Assembly: GCA_029259775.1 (NCBI GenBank)
Contig: JAJDEN010000008.1
Location: forward strand, 186,001 to 250,000
Direction of reading: 5' to 3'
DNA from: Planctomycetota bacterium
GTDB taxonomy: Bacteria > Planctomycetota > PLA2 > JAEUHO01
Length of the DNA: 64,000 nt
Part shown: piece after piece, positions 8,030 through 17,293 of the stretch
Layout: every line of letters begins with the position of its first letter
Position numbering within the stretch: position 1 is the stretch's first letter
Notes under the pieces: model-generated
What the model saw: only the letters and a program-made list of their open reading frames with translations
Database searches by the model: none
What the model was told of the DNA's origin: nothing
Program-made: the position numbers and the translations under genes

Positions 8030-8704
8030 TCATCCCGTGCCTTTGACCGGCAACGTCTCAGGGAAATCTTCCTGGAGGGCCGACCACTCGAGCTCCATGT
8101 GCTCGCGACTGCCGATGCCTCTCTCCATGAGCAACTCGTTGCGGCGGCGGAACTCGTCCAGGTAGTGCTTGCGCAGGGCGGCGTAGTCCCGGCCGTCGGC
8201 GTCCTCGACCTTCAGCCCCGCCAGCGTGCGCTCGCGCGCGGTGTAGAGCCTCGCCAACTCGAGGTCGTCCGTGCCCGCGAGGTTCATGGCGGCCAGGAGC
8301 TCGAGGCGTCGGACCTCGCGCCCGAAGAGGACGGCGAGCTCGGCGTGCATCGTCTCCGCCGAGACCTCGCCCACCTTGAAGCGCGCCACCCAGAGAAGCT
8401 GCTCCAGCCCTTCGACGCTGCGCAGCGGCAGCTTGCCGGCCCGCCACAGTTCGACGGCCTCGGCGTGGCGGGTGGCGATCTCATTGCGTTCCTTGCGCAG
8501 CGCGTTGCCCGTGAAGTTCAGGCGAGCCATGAGGCCCCGGAGCACGATGGGCCGGGTCGTGGGATCGGCCGTGACGGGCGTACGCGGGCCTTCGGTGAAG
8601 TCGACCAAGTCCACCGTAGGCTCCCCACGCCACCCCAGGGCAACGAGGGCCACGATGCCACCGACGAAGAGGACGGGCGGAAGGAACTGGCGTACATTCA
8701 CCAC
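8030..8704 (-). CDS. Membrane-anchored protein of unknown function
   Basis: 224 aa from GTG at 8704 (a second GTG follows directly). Residues 6-26 form one membrane segment (FLPPVLFVGGIVALVALGW). The rest is a soluble helical domain rich in Arg, Leu and Glu with no recognised motif. It is divergent from the esterase gene at 8731, with only 26 bp between the start codons, so the promoters must overlap the coding ends. It is convergent with the gene at 7275-8006. Confidence 0.7.
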   Translation of the reverse strand: MVNVRQFLPPVLFVGGIVALVALGWRGEPTVDLVDFTEGPRTPVTADPTTRPIVLRGLMARLNFTGNALRKERNEIATRHAEAVELWRAGKLPLRSVEGLEQLLWVARFKVGEVSAETMHAELAVLFGREVRRLELLAAMNLAGTDDLELARLYTARERTLAGLKVEDADGRDYAALRKHYLDEFRRRNELLMERGIGSREHMELEWSALQEDFPETLPVKGTG

Positions 8705-8730
8705 CCCACCCTACCCGTCTGGAGAGGCAC

Positions 8731-9723
8731 GTGCCTGGTCGCGTCGAAGTCCACAACGTCGATAGTCAACTCCTCGACGGCAATCCCCTGGGGGACGCCA
8801 CGCGACGCCGCGTGCCCGTGTACCTGCCGCCCGGCTACGACGATGGGCACATGGACTACGCGGTCCTCTACGCGCTCGCGGGCTTCACCGGCACCGGGAT
8901 GTCCTATCTCAACTACGACTGGTACCAGGAGAACCTGCCCGACCGCCTGGACCGCTTGATCGAGGCCGAGGGCATGACGCCGGTCATCGTCGTGATGGTC
9001 GATGGGATGACGCGCGTCGGCGGCAACCAGTACATCGATTCTCCGGCGGCAGGTCCGTGGGCGTCGCATGTCATCCAGGAGCTCGTCCCCTGGGCGGAGT
9101 CGACGTTCCGGATCCGCGCGGGCAGGGATCACCGCGGCGTGTTCGGCAAGTCCAGTGGCGGCTACGGGTCGATGATGATGGCGCTCGAGCACAGCGACGT
9201 CTTTGCGGCCGCCGCAAGCCACAGCGGGGACGCCTACTTCCAGTACTGCTACGAGGGGGACTTCCCGAAGGCAGCCGACGGCCTGCGCTCGGTGGGGGGG
9301 CTCGATGCGTTCATGAAGCAGCTGCGCGAGTACCCCAAGTTCCCAGGCAAGCTCTTCCACACACTGAACATCGTCGCCATGTCGCACTTCTACAGTCCGA
9401 ACGACGACGCTCCGCACCGGTTCGATCTTCCGTTCGACGAGGCGACGGGCGAGCGACGCGAGGACGTCATCGCCCGCTGGCGCGAGCGCGACCCGGTGAA
9501 CCTCGTCCAGCGGTACGCCGACGATCTCCAGTCGCTGAAGCTGCTCTGGATCGAGTGCGGCTCCCGCGACGAGTGGCACCTCCATCACGGCGGGCGCATC
9601 CTTTCCGCGCGGCTGACGGCGGCCGGCGTCGCGCACGTGCATCAGGAGTTCGACGACGACCACCGCAGCCTGAACTACCGCTACGACGAGACGCTCCCGA
9701 GGTTGGCCGCGGCGATCCAATGA
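8731..9723 (+). CDS. Putative esterase, alpha/beta hydrolase (esterase D/Fes-like)
   Basis: 330 aa from GTG at 8731 behind GGAGAGG. It is a cytoplasmic-type alpha/beta hydrolase of the putative esterase family (PF00756-like). RRVPVYLPPGYDDG is the typical N-terminal strand, and GKSSGGYGS supplies the nucleophile, Ser141. DDDHRSLNYRYD near the C-terminus supplies the likely catalytic His. No signal peptide is seen. The substrate cannot be told; relatives hydrolyse S-formylglutathione, siderophore esters or carbohydrate esters. Confidence 0.85.
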   Translation: MPGRVEVHNVDSQLLDGNPLGDATRRRVPVYLPPGYDDGHMDYAVLYALAGFTGTGMSYLNYDWYQENLPDRLDRLIEAEGMTPVIVVMVDGMTRVGGNQYIDSPAAGPWASHVIQELVPWAESTFRIRAGRDHRGVFGKSSGGYGSMMMALEHSDVFAAAASHSGDAYFQYCYEGDFPKAADGLRSVGGLDAFMKQLREYPKFPGKLFHTLNIVAMSHFYSPNDDAPHRFDLPFDEATGERREDVIARWRERDPVNLVQRYADDLQSLKLLWIECGSRDEWHLHHGGRILSARLTAAGVAHVHQEFDDDHRSLNYRYDETLPRLAAAIQ

Positions 9724-9806
9724 CGGCCGATCCGGCTCCCCGGGGCTCGGGTCGCCCGCCCCGGCCGGCGCCAGCACAAGGTCGTCCGGACCCGGCGCTC
9801 AGCCCG

Positions 9807-9812
9807 TATGAT
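9807..9812 (+). promoter_or_regulatory. Candidate -10 element TATGAT
   Basis: It lies 39 bp before the ATG at 9852 and is the closest match to TATAAT among the TAnnnT hexamers of the window. No clear -35 was seen. Confidence 0.35.
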
Positions 9813-9851
9813 GGACGGGCCCCGCGAGGGGCGTTCCGGCCCGAGGATCTC

Positions 9852-11366
9852 ATGCCCGCAATGAACCGCCTGCTCGCCCTCTGGGCTCCGCTCCTGCTCC
9901 TCCTCGCTCTGGCGTTGCCGGCCGCGACCGGTCTGGCGCCGCCCGCAGCAGCGGACGAGGCCGACAAGCCCAAGGTCGACGAAGGCGACGACCTCGGCGA
10001 CAAGAACGTCCCCTTCGCCGAGCGGGTCAACAAGGCGATCGAAGAGGGCACGCACTGGCTCCTCGCCAAGCCCAGCTACTTCACGGCGCGCAAGTTCGGG
10101 ATGGCGCACTGGGGGCTCGTGAAGGGCACGAAGCTCTATGGCGGCGGCACGGGTCCGCAGTACCGGCACCCGGCCGGCCCTACGGCGCTCGCGATCTACA
10201 CGCTGCTCAAGTGCGGCGTCAGCCCCAAGCACCAGGTCATCACCAAGGGCTTCAATTGGTTGCGCGAGATGCACCCGATCACCCCCAAGTGGGACGGCCA
10301 GGACGCCCAAGGTCGTAGTTGGCGTCACACCGAGGCCAGCAGCAGCTACGAGCTGTCCATGATGGTGCTCGCCCTCACGGCGAAGTACGACGCCTACAAG
10401 AAGACGTCGGCGAGCAAGGTCGCCAAGCGCAAGGGCAAGCTGAAGATCAAGAACAAGGCCGACCGCGAGTGGCTCATCGAGATGACCGATGCGCTCGTGA
10501 AGCGTCGCGGGGAACCGGAGCCTGGCGGCGAGAGCCAAGGGCGCCTCGGCTGGCGCTACAACATCAAGAGCCTGACGATCGGCGGCGGCGGCGGTACGTG
10601 GACACGCAACTCGAAGGTGCCCCCGCATGCCAACCAGGACATCTCGAGCACCAACCTCGCGGCGCTCGCGCTCTTCAGCGCCCAGCGCTTCGGCATGAAG
10701 GTGCCGACGTCCGTCTGGACCGACATCGTCGACTTCACCCTCGATCACCAGGAGCCCGACGGGCCCACGTACGAGCGTCACATGCCGGGCTTCAGCGATC
10801 GCTACGCGGGCAAGCCGACGGATCGTTCACGCGGCTACATGTACATCAAGGGCAGCACGGACGGCTCCGAGGGCAAGGCCACGCGCTCGATGACCGCGTG
10901 CGGTATCGCGAACCTGTTGATCTGTCGCGAGATGATCGCGAAGGACAAGAAGTCCCGTAAGCAGTTCCTCGACTCCGGTGCCATCAAGAAAGTCGATCAG
11001 TCGATCTGGGATGGGCTCGCCTGGCTCGATACGCACTGGTCGGACTTCACGAACACCAACAGCCGCTACGGCTATCACATCTACCACCTCTACTGCGTCG
11101 AGCGCGCCATGGACATTCTTGGCAAGCGGCTCATCGGCAAGCGCCTTTGGTACAAGCCCGGCGCGCTCGCGATCCTGAGGGTGCAGAAGGCCCAGAAGGT
11201 GGACGTGCCCGGTGAGAAGAAGGGCCTTGTGTCCAAGCCCGGCGCGTTCTGGATGACGAAGACCACGCACGAGCCGCACGACGTGCTCGACACGTGCTTC
11301 GCGCTGCTCTACCTCAAGCGCGCCACCCGCGGACTGGTCCCCCCCGTCGCCGTCACCGGCAACTAG
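9852..11366 (+). CDS. Exported prenyltransferase/squalene-cyclase-like alpha-toroid protein
   Basis: 504 aa from ATG at 9852 (a second ATG at 9861). Residues 1-35 are a signal peptide (LLALWAPLLLLLALALPAATG). The mature part has repeated paired helices with GPTALAIYTLLKCGV, SSYELSMMVLALTAKY, ISSTNLAALALFSAQ and MTACGIANLLICRE. These are the inner helices of an alpha/alpha toroid as in terpene cyclases, prenyltransferases and complement C3d-like proteins. The DxDD motif of cyclases is not seen, so the enzyme assignment is uncertain and a scaffold is possible. The gene is followed by the conserved hairpin element at 11366-11473. Confidence 0.75.
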   Translation: MPAMNRLLALWAPLLLLLALALPAATGLAPPAAADEADKPKVDEGDDLGDKNVPFAERVNKAIEEGTHWLLAKPSYFTARKFGMAHWGLVKGTKLYGGGTGPQYRHPAGPTALAIYTLLKCGVSPKHQVITKGFNWLREMHPITPKWDGQDAQGRSWRHTEASSSYELSMMVLALTAKYDAYKKTSASKVAKRKGKLKIKNKADREWLIEMTDALVKRRGEPEPGGESQGRLGWRYNIKSLTIGGGGGTWTRNSKVPPHANQDISSTNLAALALFSAQRFGMKVPTSVWTDIVDFTLDHQEPDGPTYERHMPGFSDRYAGKPTDRSRGYMYIKGSTDGSEGKATRSMTACGIANLLICREMIAKDKKSRKQFLDSGAIKKVDQSIWDGLAWLDTHWSDFTNTNSRYGYHIYHLYCVERAMDILGKRLIGKRLWYKPGALAILRVQKAQKVDVPGEKKGLVSKPGAFWMTKTTHEPHDVLDTCFALLYLKRATRGLVPPVAVTGN

Positions 11367-11473
11367 CGGCACGCCGGGCTGGGGCCGGAGAGTCCGCTTC
11401 ATCGACCGCGCGTGACATCGCACGCCCCGTCCTCCTCACCAGTCTTCCGCCTCCCATCCGACACGCCGCAGCG
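11366..11473 (+). other. Conserved structured intergenic element, copy A
   Basis: It begins at the last base of the stop codon of the preceding gene. Bases 11381-11450 align without gaps to 50561-50630 (53 of 70 identical). A long bulged hairpin can be drawn. GCGGC (11366-11370) pairs with GCCGC (11465-11469), CGG/TGGG with CCCA/CCG, and GG-CGGA-AG (11383-11392) with CTTCCGCC (11444-11451). The apical stem is GCGTG/CACGC. It lies between convergent genes and could be a 3'-UTR structure, a two-way terminator or a small RNA. The strand is assigned by the plus-strand gene it follows. Confidence 0.6.
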
Positions 11474-11499
11474 AGGGGGGGCGGCATGATCGCGGGGCG

Positions 11500-13140
11500 T
11501 TATCGAATGCCTCTTGTGGGGGCGAGCTGCGCTGCTGCCTTCTGCTTGTCGAGCACCTTGCGGCCCACGCGGCCGAACAGGAACGGCATCATGCGCGTGA
11601 AGATCCCGACGCGCCGCTCGATGCCTTCCCAGAACCAGTTGAGCAGCATCACGGGCGGCGTCAGCGCGTAGGCCACGATGCGCGTGAACCAGCGCCACGG
11701 CGGGAATCGCGCGATGAGCTTCGGGATGAAGAAGAGGATCGGCAGGATCTTCAGCTTGTCGAGCCACGTGGTCTTGGCGAGGGCTTCCAGCGCGCACGCC
11801 ACGTAGTAGCCCGGATCGACCTTCATGCCGCGATGGCGGTGGAGCTTGAGCAGCGTCAGCAGCATGCGGAAGGGCGTGCCCTGGCCGAACTTCACGCGGT
11901 TCTTGATGCGCTTCAGCGTGCGGCCGCGTAGCCGGAACATGCCGGGCTTGAACTTCGTCTCGTCCCCATCCTCGTAGATCAGCGTGTGCAGGTAATCGCC
12001 CTTGGGCACCCGCAGTCGGTTGGTGACGAGATGATCGACGCCGTACTCCCCGCCGAACCAGAGGTAGCGCATCATGTCCTCTTCGGTCTCGCCGGGGGAG
12101 CCGAAGAGGAAGTTGCAGACGAGCATGATGTTCGTCTTCTTGAGCATGGCCATGGCCTTCTTGGCCATCTCGACGCTCTGTCCCTTGCGGTAGAAGTGCA
12201 GCGTCTCGTCCGACAGCGACTCGATGCCGAACGCGAGGGCGAGGAAGCCGGCGCGCTCCATCTTCTTGAGCGTCTCGGGCTTGGCCTTGACGACGTGATC
12301 CACGCGCCCGGTGCCGATCATGATCTTGTGGGTCTTGTTCTTGATCAGCAAGTCGGAAAGCTCGTCGAGCGCGTCCATGTCCGTGGTCATGTCGTCGTCG
12401 ACCCATAGGACCATCGGCGCGCGGATTTCGGAGAGTTCCTTGTACTGGCTCTGAGGGCTGCGGCCCTGCCAACGCAGGTACTTGCCGTCGGTGTCCTTGC
12501 CGTACTGGTAGCAGAACCGACAGTGGTAGTTGCATCCCATGGCCGCGCGTACGAGATCGATCTCGACGCCGGCGCACTCGTACTTGTAGCGCGGGTTGCG
12601 CAGGTGGCGGAGCGGGTAGACGTCGTCCTGCAGCATGTGCGTGACGCGCGCGTTCTGGACGATGCCATCGTCCGTGCGGTAGGTGAGGCACTTGACGTCC
12701 TCGGGCGTCTTGCTGGTGAGCAACTCGCCGATGGGGGTGTCGGGCAGTCCCACCATGTGCACGTCCACGCGCGGGTAGTTGTCGAGCGTCTCTTGGGGCT
12801 TGCCAAATCCCGTGCCTCCGGCGACGACGGGGACGCTCTCGGGGATCTGGGCCAGCACCTCATCGATCACATGGATGTGCCACTTGCCGAAGAGGCTGCA
12901 GTCCTCGAAGAAGCCGTACATGCAGACGAGGTCGGCCTTGGCCAGGTGCGCGCTGATGTCGTCTTCGAAGCGCATGTCCAGCAGCTCGCTGGAGAAGCCG
13001 GCGGCTTCGATGCCTGCTTGGAGATACTCGGCGCCGAGCGGCGGGAGGTTGGCGTACGGGTTGATGTAGGTGAACGGGTAGACCACCACCACGTGCTGGA
13101 TGGGGCGCGTCTGTCGGGAAAGGTATGTCGCTTGACCCAT
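11500..13140 (-). CDS. B12-binding-type radical SAM protein with C-terminal membrane region
   Basis: 546 aa from the ATG at 13140 (MGQATYLSRQ), with GGAG upstream. Residues 16-115 form a cobalamin-binding-like Rossmann domain (VVVVYPFTYINPYANLPPLG, VVAGGTGFG) without the DxHxxG histidine. The radical SAM core has C203-x3-C207-x2-C210 (CNYHCRFC) for the 4Fe-4S cluster. It also has IMIGTGRVDHV and NFLFGSPGETEED. The last 120 residues hold hydrophobic stretches (ILPILFFIPKLIARF, IVAYALTPPVMLLNWFW), so it is probably membrane-attached. Relatives act on lipids, tetrapyrroles or natural products; the substrate is unknown. Confidence 0.85.
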   Translation of the reverse strand: MGQATYLSRQTRPIQHVVVVYPFTYINPYANLPPLGAEYLQAGIEAAGFSSELLDMRFEDDISAHLAKADLVCMYGFFEDCSLFGKWHIHVIDEVLAQIPESVPVVAGGTGFGKPQETLDNYPRVDVHMVGLPDTPIGELLTSKTPEDVKCLTYRTDDGIVQNARVTHMLQDDVYPLRHLRNPRYKYECAGVEIDLVRAAMGCNYHCRFCYQYGKDTDGKYLRWQGRSPQSQYKELSEIRAPMVLWVDDDMTTDMDALDELSDLLIKNKTHKIMIGTGRVDHVVKAKPETLKKMERAGFLALAFGIESLSDETLHFYRKGQSVEMAKKAMAMLKKTNIMLVCNFLFGSPGETEEDMMRYLWFGGEYGVDHLVTNRLRVPKGDYLHTLIYEDGDETKFKPGMFRLRGRTLKRIKNRVKFGQGTPFRMLLTLLKLHRHRGMKVDPGYYVACALEALAKTTWLDKLKILPILFFIPKLIARFPPWRWFTRIVAYALTPPVMLLNWFWEGIERRVGIFTRMMPFLFGRVGRKVLDKQKAAAQLAPTRGIR

Positions 13141-13224
13141 GGGGACTCCGCTGGCTCCCATTCCACGCGGTGGAACCCATGGAGGCAACAGAATCTATCG
13201 CGCGGGAACCCGGGTTGGGCGTGT

Positions 13225-13650
13225 CTAGGCCGGCAGACGGGGCAGGGGCGTGAGATCGGGCTCCAGGAAGACCCGCTTGGCGCGTGCGTCGCGGTGGCGG
13301 GCCGCCGAGTAGAAGCAGCGCAGGATCTTGCTCGTGTGGAACTGCGGGTGGCCCTCGTAGAAGGCGCGCGAGTCCTCGCAGGGCAGCAACTCGCGGTAGC
13401 CGCGGCGCACCACGTCGATGAGATGCAGCAGCGCATGGGTGGTCGTCTCGTTGTAGCCCTGCAGCGGTCCCTCAGGCACGTCGTTGTGCGCGTTGTAGGC
13501 CTGGATGCGGCGTCTCACGGTCGCCAGGGCCTCCGGGAAGGGCAAAGCCTCCAGATAGATCCAGGCGATGCGCACGTGCGCCTGGTGGCTCCAGCGTTCG
13601 AAGGGCAGGGAGAGGTCCTCGAAACGGGTTCGCAGCGTCAGGTCGTCCAT
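13225..13650 (-). CDS. Conserved hypothetical protein with WSHQAH motif
   Basis: A 141-aa soluble protein. LPFERWSHQAHVRIAWIYL, LQGYNETTTHALLHL and HTSKILRCFYSAAR give conserved-looking His, Trp and Asn residues that could bind a metal or ligand. I recall similar short proteins in many bacteria but know no function for them. It is divergent from sucC, with 116 bp between the start codons. Confidence 0.7.
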   Translation of the reverse strand: MDDLTLRTRFEDLSLPFERWSHQAHVRIAWIYLEALPFPEALATVRRRIQAYNAHNDVPEGPLQGYNETTTHALLHLIDVVRRGYRELLPCEDSRAFYEGHPQFHTSKILRCFYSAARHRDARAKRVFLEPDLTPLPRLPA

Positions 13651-13725
13651 CTGTGCCTCCTGGAACTACGCGTTCGACGACGCGGAAGCACCGGGTTCTC
13701 GCTCCGGCCCCGATTCGTCCGGCGT

Positions 13726-13731
13726 TAGGCT
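13726..13731 (+). promoter_or_regulatory. Candidate -10 element TAGGCT for sucCD
   Basis: It lies 35 bp before the sucC GTG in the divergent gap and fits the TAnnnT pattern seen upstream of other genes here. No -35 was recognised. Confidence 0.3.
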
Positions 13732-13766
13732 TCCCGCGAACGGTGAGATCCGCAGGAGGAGCCCTC

Positions 13767-14927
13767 GTGAAACTGCATGAGTTCCAAGCCAAGGAGCGCT
13801 TCCGCGCCCACGGCCTTCCGACGCCGCGAGGGATCGTGGCCTACGACGCCGACGGCGTCCGTGCCGCGTACGCCGAGCTCGGTAGTGAGTTGGCCGTCGT
13901 CAAGGCGCAGATCCACGCGGGCGGCCGCGGCAAGGCGGGCGGCGTCAAGCTCGTCCGGTCCGCTGACGAAGCCGCCGAAGCTGCCGAGGGCATGCTCGGC
14001 AAGCCCCTCATCACGATTCAGAACGGGCCCGACGGCACGATGGTGCGCAAGGTGCTCGTCGAAGAGGGCCTGCCCATCGCCAAGGAGTACTACGCCGCGA
14101 TCACGCTCGACCGTCGCCTCGAGGTGCCGGTCCTGATGGTCTCGGCCGAAGGTGGCATGGACATCGAGGAGGTCGCCGAGAGCAACCCCGAGGCCATCCT
14201 GCGCGAGCCGATCGATCCCGTCCGCGGCTTGCCGGACTTCCGCGCGCGGCGCGCGGTCTACGGCCTCGGCGTACCGAAGGCCCAGGCCCGTGCGTTCGCT
14301 GCCGCCCTGCGTGGACTGGCCCAGGCCTTCCTCGCGGACGACGCCTCCTTGATGGAGGTCAACCCGCTCGTCACGACGACGGACGACCGCGTCATCTGCC
14401 TCGACGGCAAGATGACGATCGACGACAGCGCGCTCATGCGCCACAAGGACCTCCTCGCCATGCGCGACGAGGACGAGGAAGACGCGACCGAGGTACGGGC
14501 GCGCAAGGCGGGTCTCTCCTACGTCAACCTCGACGGCAACATCGGCTGCCTCGTCAACGGCGCCGGTCTCGCCATGGCGACGATGGACATCATCAAGCTC
14601 CACGGCGGTGAGCCGTCCAACTTCCTCGACGTCGGCGGCAGCGCCTCGACGGAGCAGGTGACCACGGCGTTCAAGATCATTCTCGAGGACCCGGCCGTGA
14701 AGGGCATCCTCGTCAACATCTTCGGCGGCATCATGCGCTGCGACGTCGTCGCGCAGGGGGTCGTGGACGCGACGAAGGCGCTCGGCCTCGAGTGCCCGCT
14801 CGTCGTGCGCCTGCACGGGACGAACATGGAACAGGGCCGCGAGATCCTCGCCAACAGCGGGCTGAGCATCACGGCTGCTGTCGACATGCGGGACGCGGCG
14901 ACCAAGATCGTGGAGGCGGTATCGTGA
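13767..14927 (+). CDS. sucC: Succinyl-CoA ligase, beta subunit
   Basis: 386 aa from GTG at 13767, with AGGAGGA 6 nt upstream. It forms the ATP-grasp subunit of the TCA-cycle enzyme that interconverts succinyl-CoA and succinate with substrate-level phosphorylation. Recognisable are [54 protein letters not shown] and [11 protein letters not shown]. The length matches the family (about 388 aa). The stop overlaps the start of sucD (GTGA), so the subunits are translationally coupled. Confidence 0.97.
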   Translation: MKLHEFQAKERFRAHGLPTPRGIVAYDADGVRAAYAELGSELAVVKAQIHAGGRGKAGGVKLVRSADEAAEAAEGMLGKPLITIQNGPDGTMVRKVLVEEGLPIAKEYYAAITLDRRLEVPVLMVSAEGGMDIEEVAESNPEAILREPIDPVRGLPDFRARRAVYGLGVPKAQARAFAAALRGLAQAFLADDASLMEVNPLVTTTDDRVICLDGKMTIDDSALMRHKDLLAMRDEDEEDATEVRARKAGLSYVNLDGNIGCLVNGAGLAMATMDIIKLHGGEPSNFLDVGGSASTEQVTTAFKIILEDPAVKGILVNIFGGIMRCDVVAQGVVDATKALGLECPLVVRLHGTNMEQGREILANSGLSITAAVDMRDAATKIVEAVS

Positions 14928-15805
14928 GCATCCTCGTTGGCAAGGAAACGCGCCTGATCACACAGGGCATCACGGGCGAGTACGGCCGGCTGCACACCCT
15001 GGCGTGCCGCGAGTACGGCACGAACATCGTCGGTGGTGTCACGCCCGGTCGCGGTGGCAGCGACGTCGAGGGCATCCCGGTCTACGACACGGTCTCGGAG
15101 GCGCGCGAGAAGACGGGCGCCAACGCGACGATGATTTTCGTGCCCGCAGCCTTTGCCGCCGACGCGGTCGAGGAGGCCGCCGACGCCGGCCTCGAGCTGA
15201 TCGTCTGCATCACCGAGGGCATCCCCGCGCTGGACGAAGCGCGCATGAAGCGCCTCGTGACCGCGGCGGGTGTTCGCATGATCGGCCCCAACTGCCCCGG
15301 CATCATCAGCCCCGGCGAGCAGTGCAAGGTTGGCATCATGCCCGGCTTCATCCATGCGCCCGGCAAGATCGGCGTCGTCTCGCGCTCCGGTACGCTGACG
15401 TACGAGGCCGTGTGGCAGTTGACGGAGCTCGGCCTCGGCCAGAGCACGTGCATCGGCATCGGCGGCGATCCGGTCATCGGTACGACGCACATCGACGCCC
15501 TGAAGCTGTTCCAGGAGGACGACGGCACGGACGCCATCCTCATGATGGGGGAGATCGGCGGCACGGCCGAGGAGGAGGCGTCGCAGTTCGTGAAGGACCA
15601 CGTCACCAAGCCCGTCGTCGGCTTCGTGGCCGGCCGCACGGCGCCTCCTGGCAAGCGCATGGGCCACGCCGGCGCGATCATCGCGGGCGGCAAGGGCACG
15701 GCCATCGAGAAGATGGAAGCGATGCGCGCCGCCGGCATCGCCGTCGCCGAGAGCCCGGCCGACTTGGGCTCGACGATGGCCGAGGCTCTCGCCGCTCGCG
15801 CGTAG
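14924..15805 (+). CDS. sucD: Succinyl-CoA ligase, alpha subunit
   Basis: 293 aa from the GTG at 14924 that overlaps the sucC stop. This subunit binds CoA and carries the phosphohistidine, here His248 in [31 protein letters not shown]-type (here [16 protein letters not shown]), [13 protein letters not shown] and [11 protein letters not shown] are all typical. It is complete and normal in length. Confidence 0.97.
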   Translation: MSILVGKETRLITQGITGEYGRLHTLACREYGTNIVGGVTPGRGGSDVEGIPVYDTVSEAREKTGANATMIFVPAAFAADAVEEAADAGLELIVCITEGIPALDEARMKRLVTAAGVRMIGPNCPGIISPGEQCKVGIMPGFIHAPGKIGVVSRSGTLTYEAVWQLTELGLGQSTCIGIGGDPVIGTTHIDALKLFQEDDGTDAILMMGEIGGTAEEEASQFVKDHVTKPVVGFVAGRTAPPGKRMGHAGAIIAGGKGTAIEKMEAMRAAGIAVAESPADLGSTMAEALAARA

Positions 15806-15875
15806 GGGCCGCCCGCTTTCTTCCCGTCATCACGGCTCGCACGCGTCTGGTCCGGGACACGCCGAGTCCGGCCCC
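15805..15875. terminator. Possible long-stem terminator between convergent genes
   Basis: GGGGCCG (15805-15811) can pair with CGGCCCC (15869-15875) around a 57-nt loop between sucD and the minus-strand hydrolase gene. There is no T-run. It resembles the two longer hairpin elements of this window in placement only, not in sequence. Confidence 0.25.
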
Positions 15876-15881
15876 GTTGTG

Positions 15882-17132
15882 CTACTTGACCTTGATCTCC
15901 GCAGCGACGAGACGCTCGAGGTCTCCGCTCGCCTTGAAGAGCTTGAGCATCAGCGCGATGTCCGCCTTTGGCTTCACGTCCTTGCTACCGACCTGGAAGG
16001 TCGTTCCGCCAAGGATGTCTTCGGGCGACACGAGGTAGCGGACGCCCTTGTGGTCTGCGGACAAGACGCCGTCTTCGTTCGTGCATGTGACGGTCACGGG
16101 TTTCTTCGGCTTCTTCGGTGGCGTGATGCGCCAGCGGCCCTCGAAGCCCTGCTGGCTGTAGCGCATCACGCGCGTCACCGATGCGGGGATCGTCCGCTTG
16201 TGTTCATGCGCCCACGGCAGCACGTTCATGATCCGCTTGTTGTGCGGGCCCGGATGACGCTTGGGGAACGGCGCTCCGGGGTAGTCGCTGTCCTTGTAGC
16301 TGATCAGCTCGATCTTGGATCCGCCGATCGCGTCCTTCATCAGGACGGCGTCCTTGTAGGGCGTGATCTGGTCGTCGGGATGGTGCAGGATCCGCACGTG
16401 CATGTCGCGCAGGTTGGGCGCGAGCGGCGCGTGCTTGGTCAGGGCGCCGCCGCCGGCGGACTCGGGGATGATCGCTGCGAACTGGTCGGGGAAGGACAAG
16501 GCGTAGTACCAGCTGTAGAAGCCTGCTTGCGAGAGCCCCGTCATGCTGAAGCGCGCCGGATCCACCGCGTAGTGGAGTCGTAGATGCGCGAGGGCGTCGT
16601 TCATGACGGTCGCGATCGCGGACTCGCGTGTGTAGGTCCCCTGGTCCTTGAAGATCTTCCGGTTCTCCTGATGCTTCACGATCACGGGACGGAACAGGAC
16701 GTACTTGTCCGCGTCGACCTTGCCCACCCAGAAGCCGATGCCCGCCTCGGGGCCGACGGCGCCGTGGTCCGGCAGCACGAGCACAGGAAAGCGCTTCGTG
16801 CCGTCGTAGCCCGCCGGCAGATGGATCGAGTACTCGAAGGCCTGCTTGCCACTCTGGAAGGTGCGCGCGTGCTCCGTCCCGGGCTTGGCGTTCCGGAGGG
16901 GGCCCAGCGAGCGCAGGGCCTTCACGGCGAGCGCGAGGTCGTCCCCGAGGAGCGTCAAGGCGCGCTTCAGTTCCGCCTTGGCCTTGCCGCGCTTCGTCGC
17001 ACGCAGGTAGCCGGTCAGGGCCGTGTGCAGCGCAGGCGCGACGACCGGCTCGTCCTCTGCTTGCGCGGGCGCTGGAAGTGTCAGGCACGCCGCGAGAGCG
17101 CCCATGGCCAGAAACCCTGCTGTTGCCCGCAT
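15882..17132 (-). CDS. Exported alpha/beta hydrolase (esterase/PHB-depolymerase-like)
   Basis: 416 aa from the ATG at 17132, with GGAGGT 5 nt upstream (a GTG two codons earlier overlaps that site). Residues 1-26 are a signal peptide ending AQA. The hydrolase domain (about 95-300) has FEYSIHLPAGYDG, PVLVLPDHGAVG and MTGLSQAGFYS, giving nucleophile Ser201. HHPDDQITPYKDA is the likely acid region. A C-terminal domain (300-416) has strands but no motif I recognise. It probably acts on an ester in the periplasm or outside the cell. Confidence 0.82.
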   Translation of the reverse strand: MRATAGFLAMGALAACLTLPAPAQAEDEPVVAPALHTALTGYLRATKRGKAKAELKRALTLLGDDLALAVKALRSLGPLRNAKPGTEHARTFQSGKQAFEYSIHLPAGYDGTKRFPVLVLPDHGAVGPEAGIGFWVGKVDADKYVLFRPVIVKHQENRKIFKDQGTYTRESAIATVMNDALAHLRLHYAVDPARFSMTGLSQAGFYSWYYALSFPDQFAAIIPESAGGGALTKHAPLAPNLRDMHVRILHHPDDQITPYKDAVLMKDAIGGSKIELISYKDSDYPGAPFPKRHPGPHNKRIMNVLPWAHEHKRTIPASVTRVMRYSQQGFEGRWRITPPKKPKKPVTVTCTNEDGVLSADHKGVRYLVSPEDILGGTTFQVGSKDVKPKADIALMLKLFKASGDLERLVAAEIKVK

Positions 17133-17267
17133 CGCCACCTCCCGCCGGGGAATCCAGGGTACGCGCGCCGGTCATCTGGGTCGACGGCGGTGAGAGGAGC
17201 ACACGCTGAGCGATCATGCTGCGGCTGCTTCGCGCGAGTTCTGATGGAACCCCACCGCCCAGGTCCG

Positions 17268-17273
17268 TACTCT
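17268..17273 (+). promoter_or_regulatory. Candidate -10 element TACTCT
   Basis: It lies 20 bp before the ATG at 17294 in the 161-bp divergent gap and is part of the recurrent TAnnnT pattern. Confidence 0.3.
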
Positions 17274-17293
17274 TGACCCGATCGGAGGAACAG

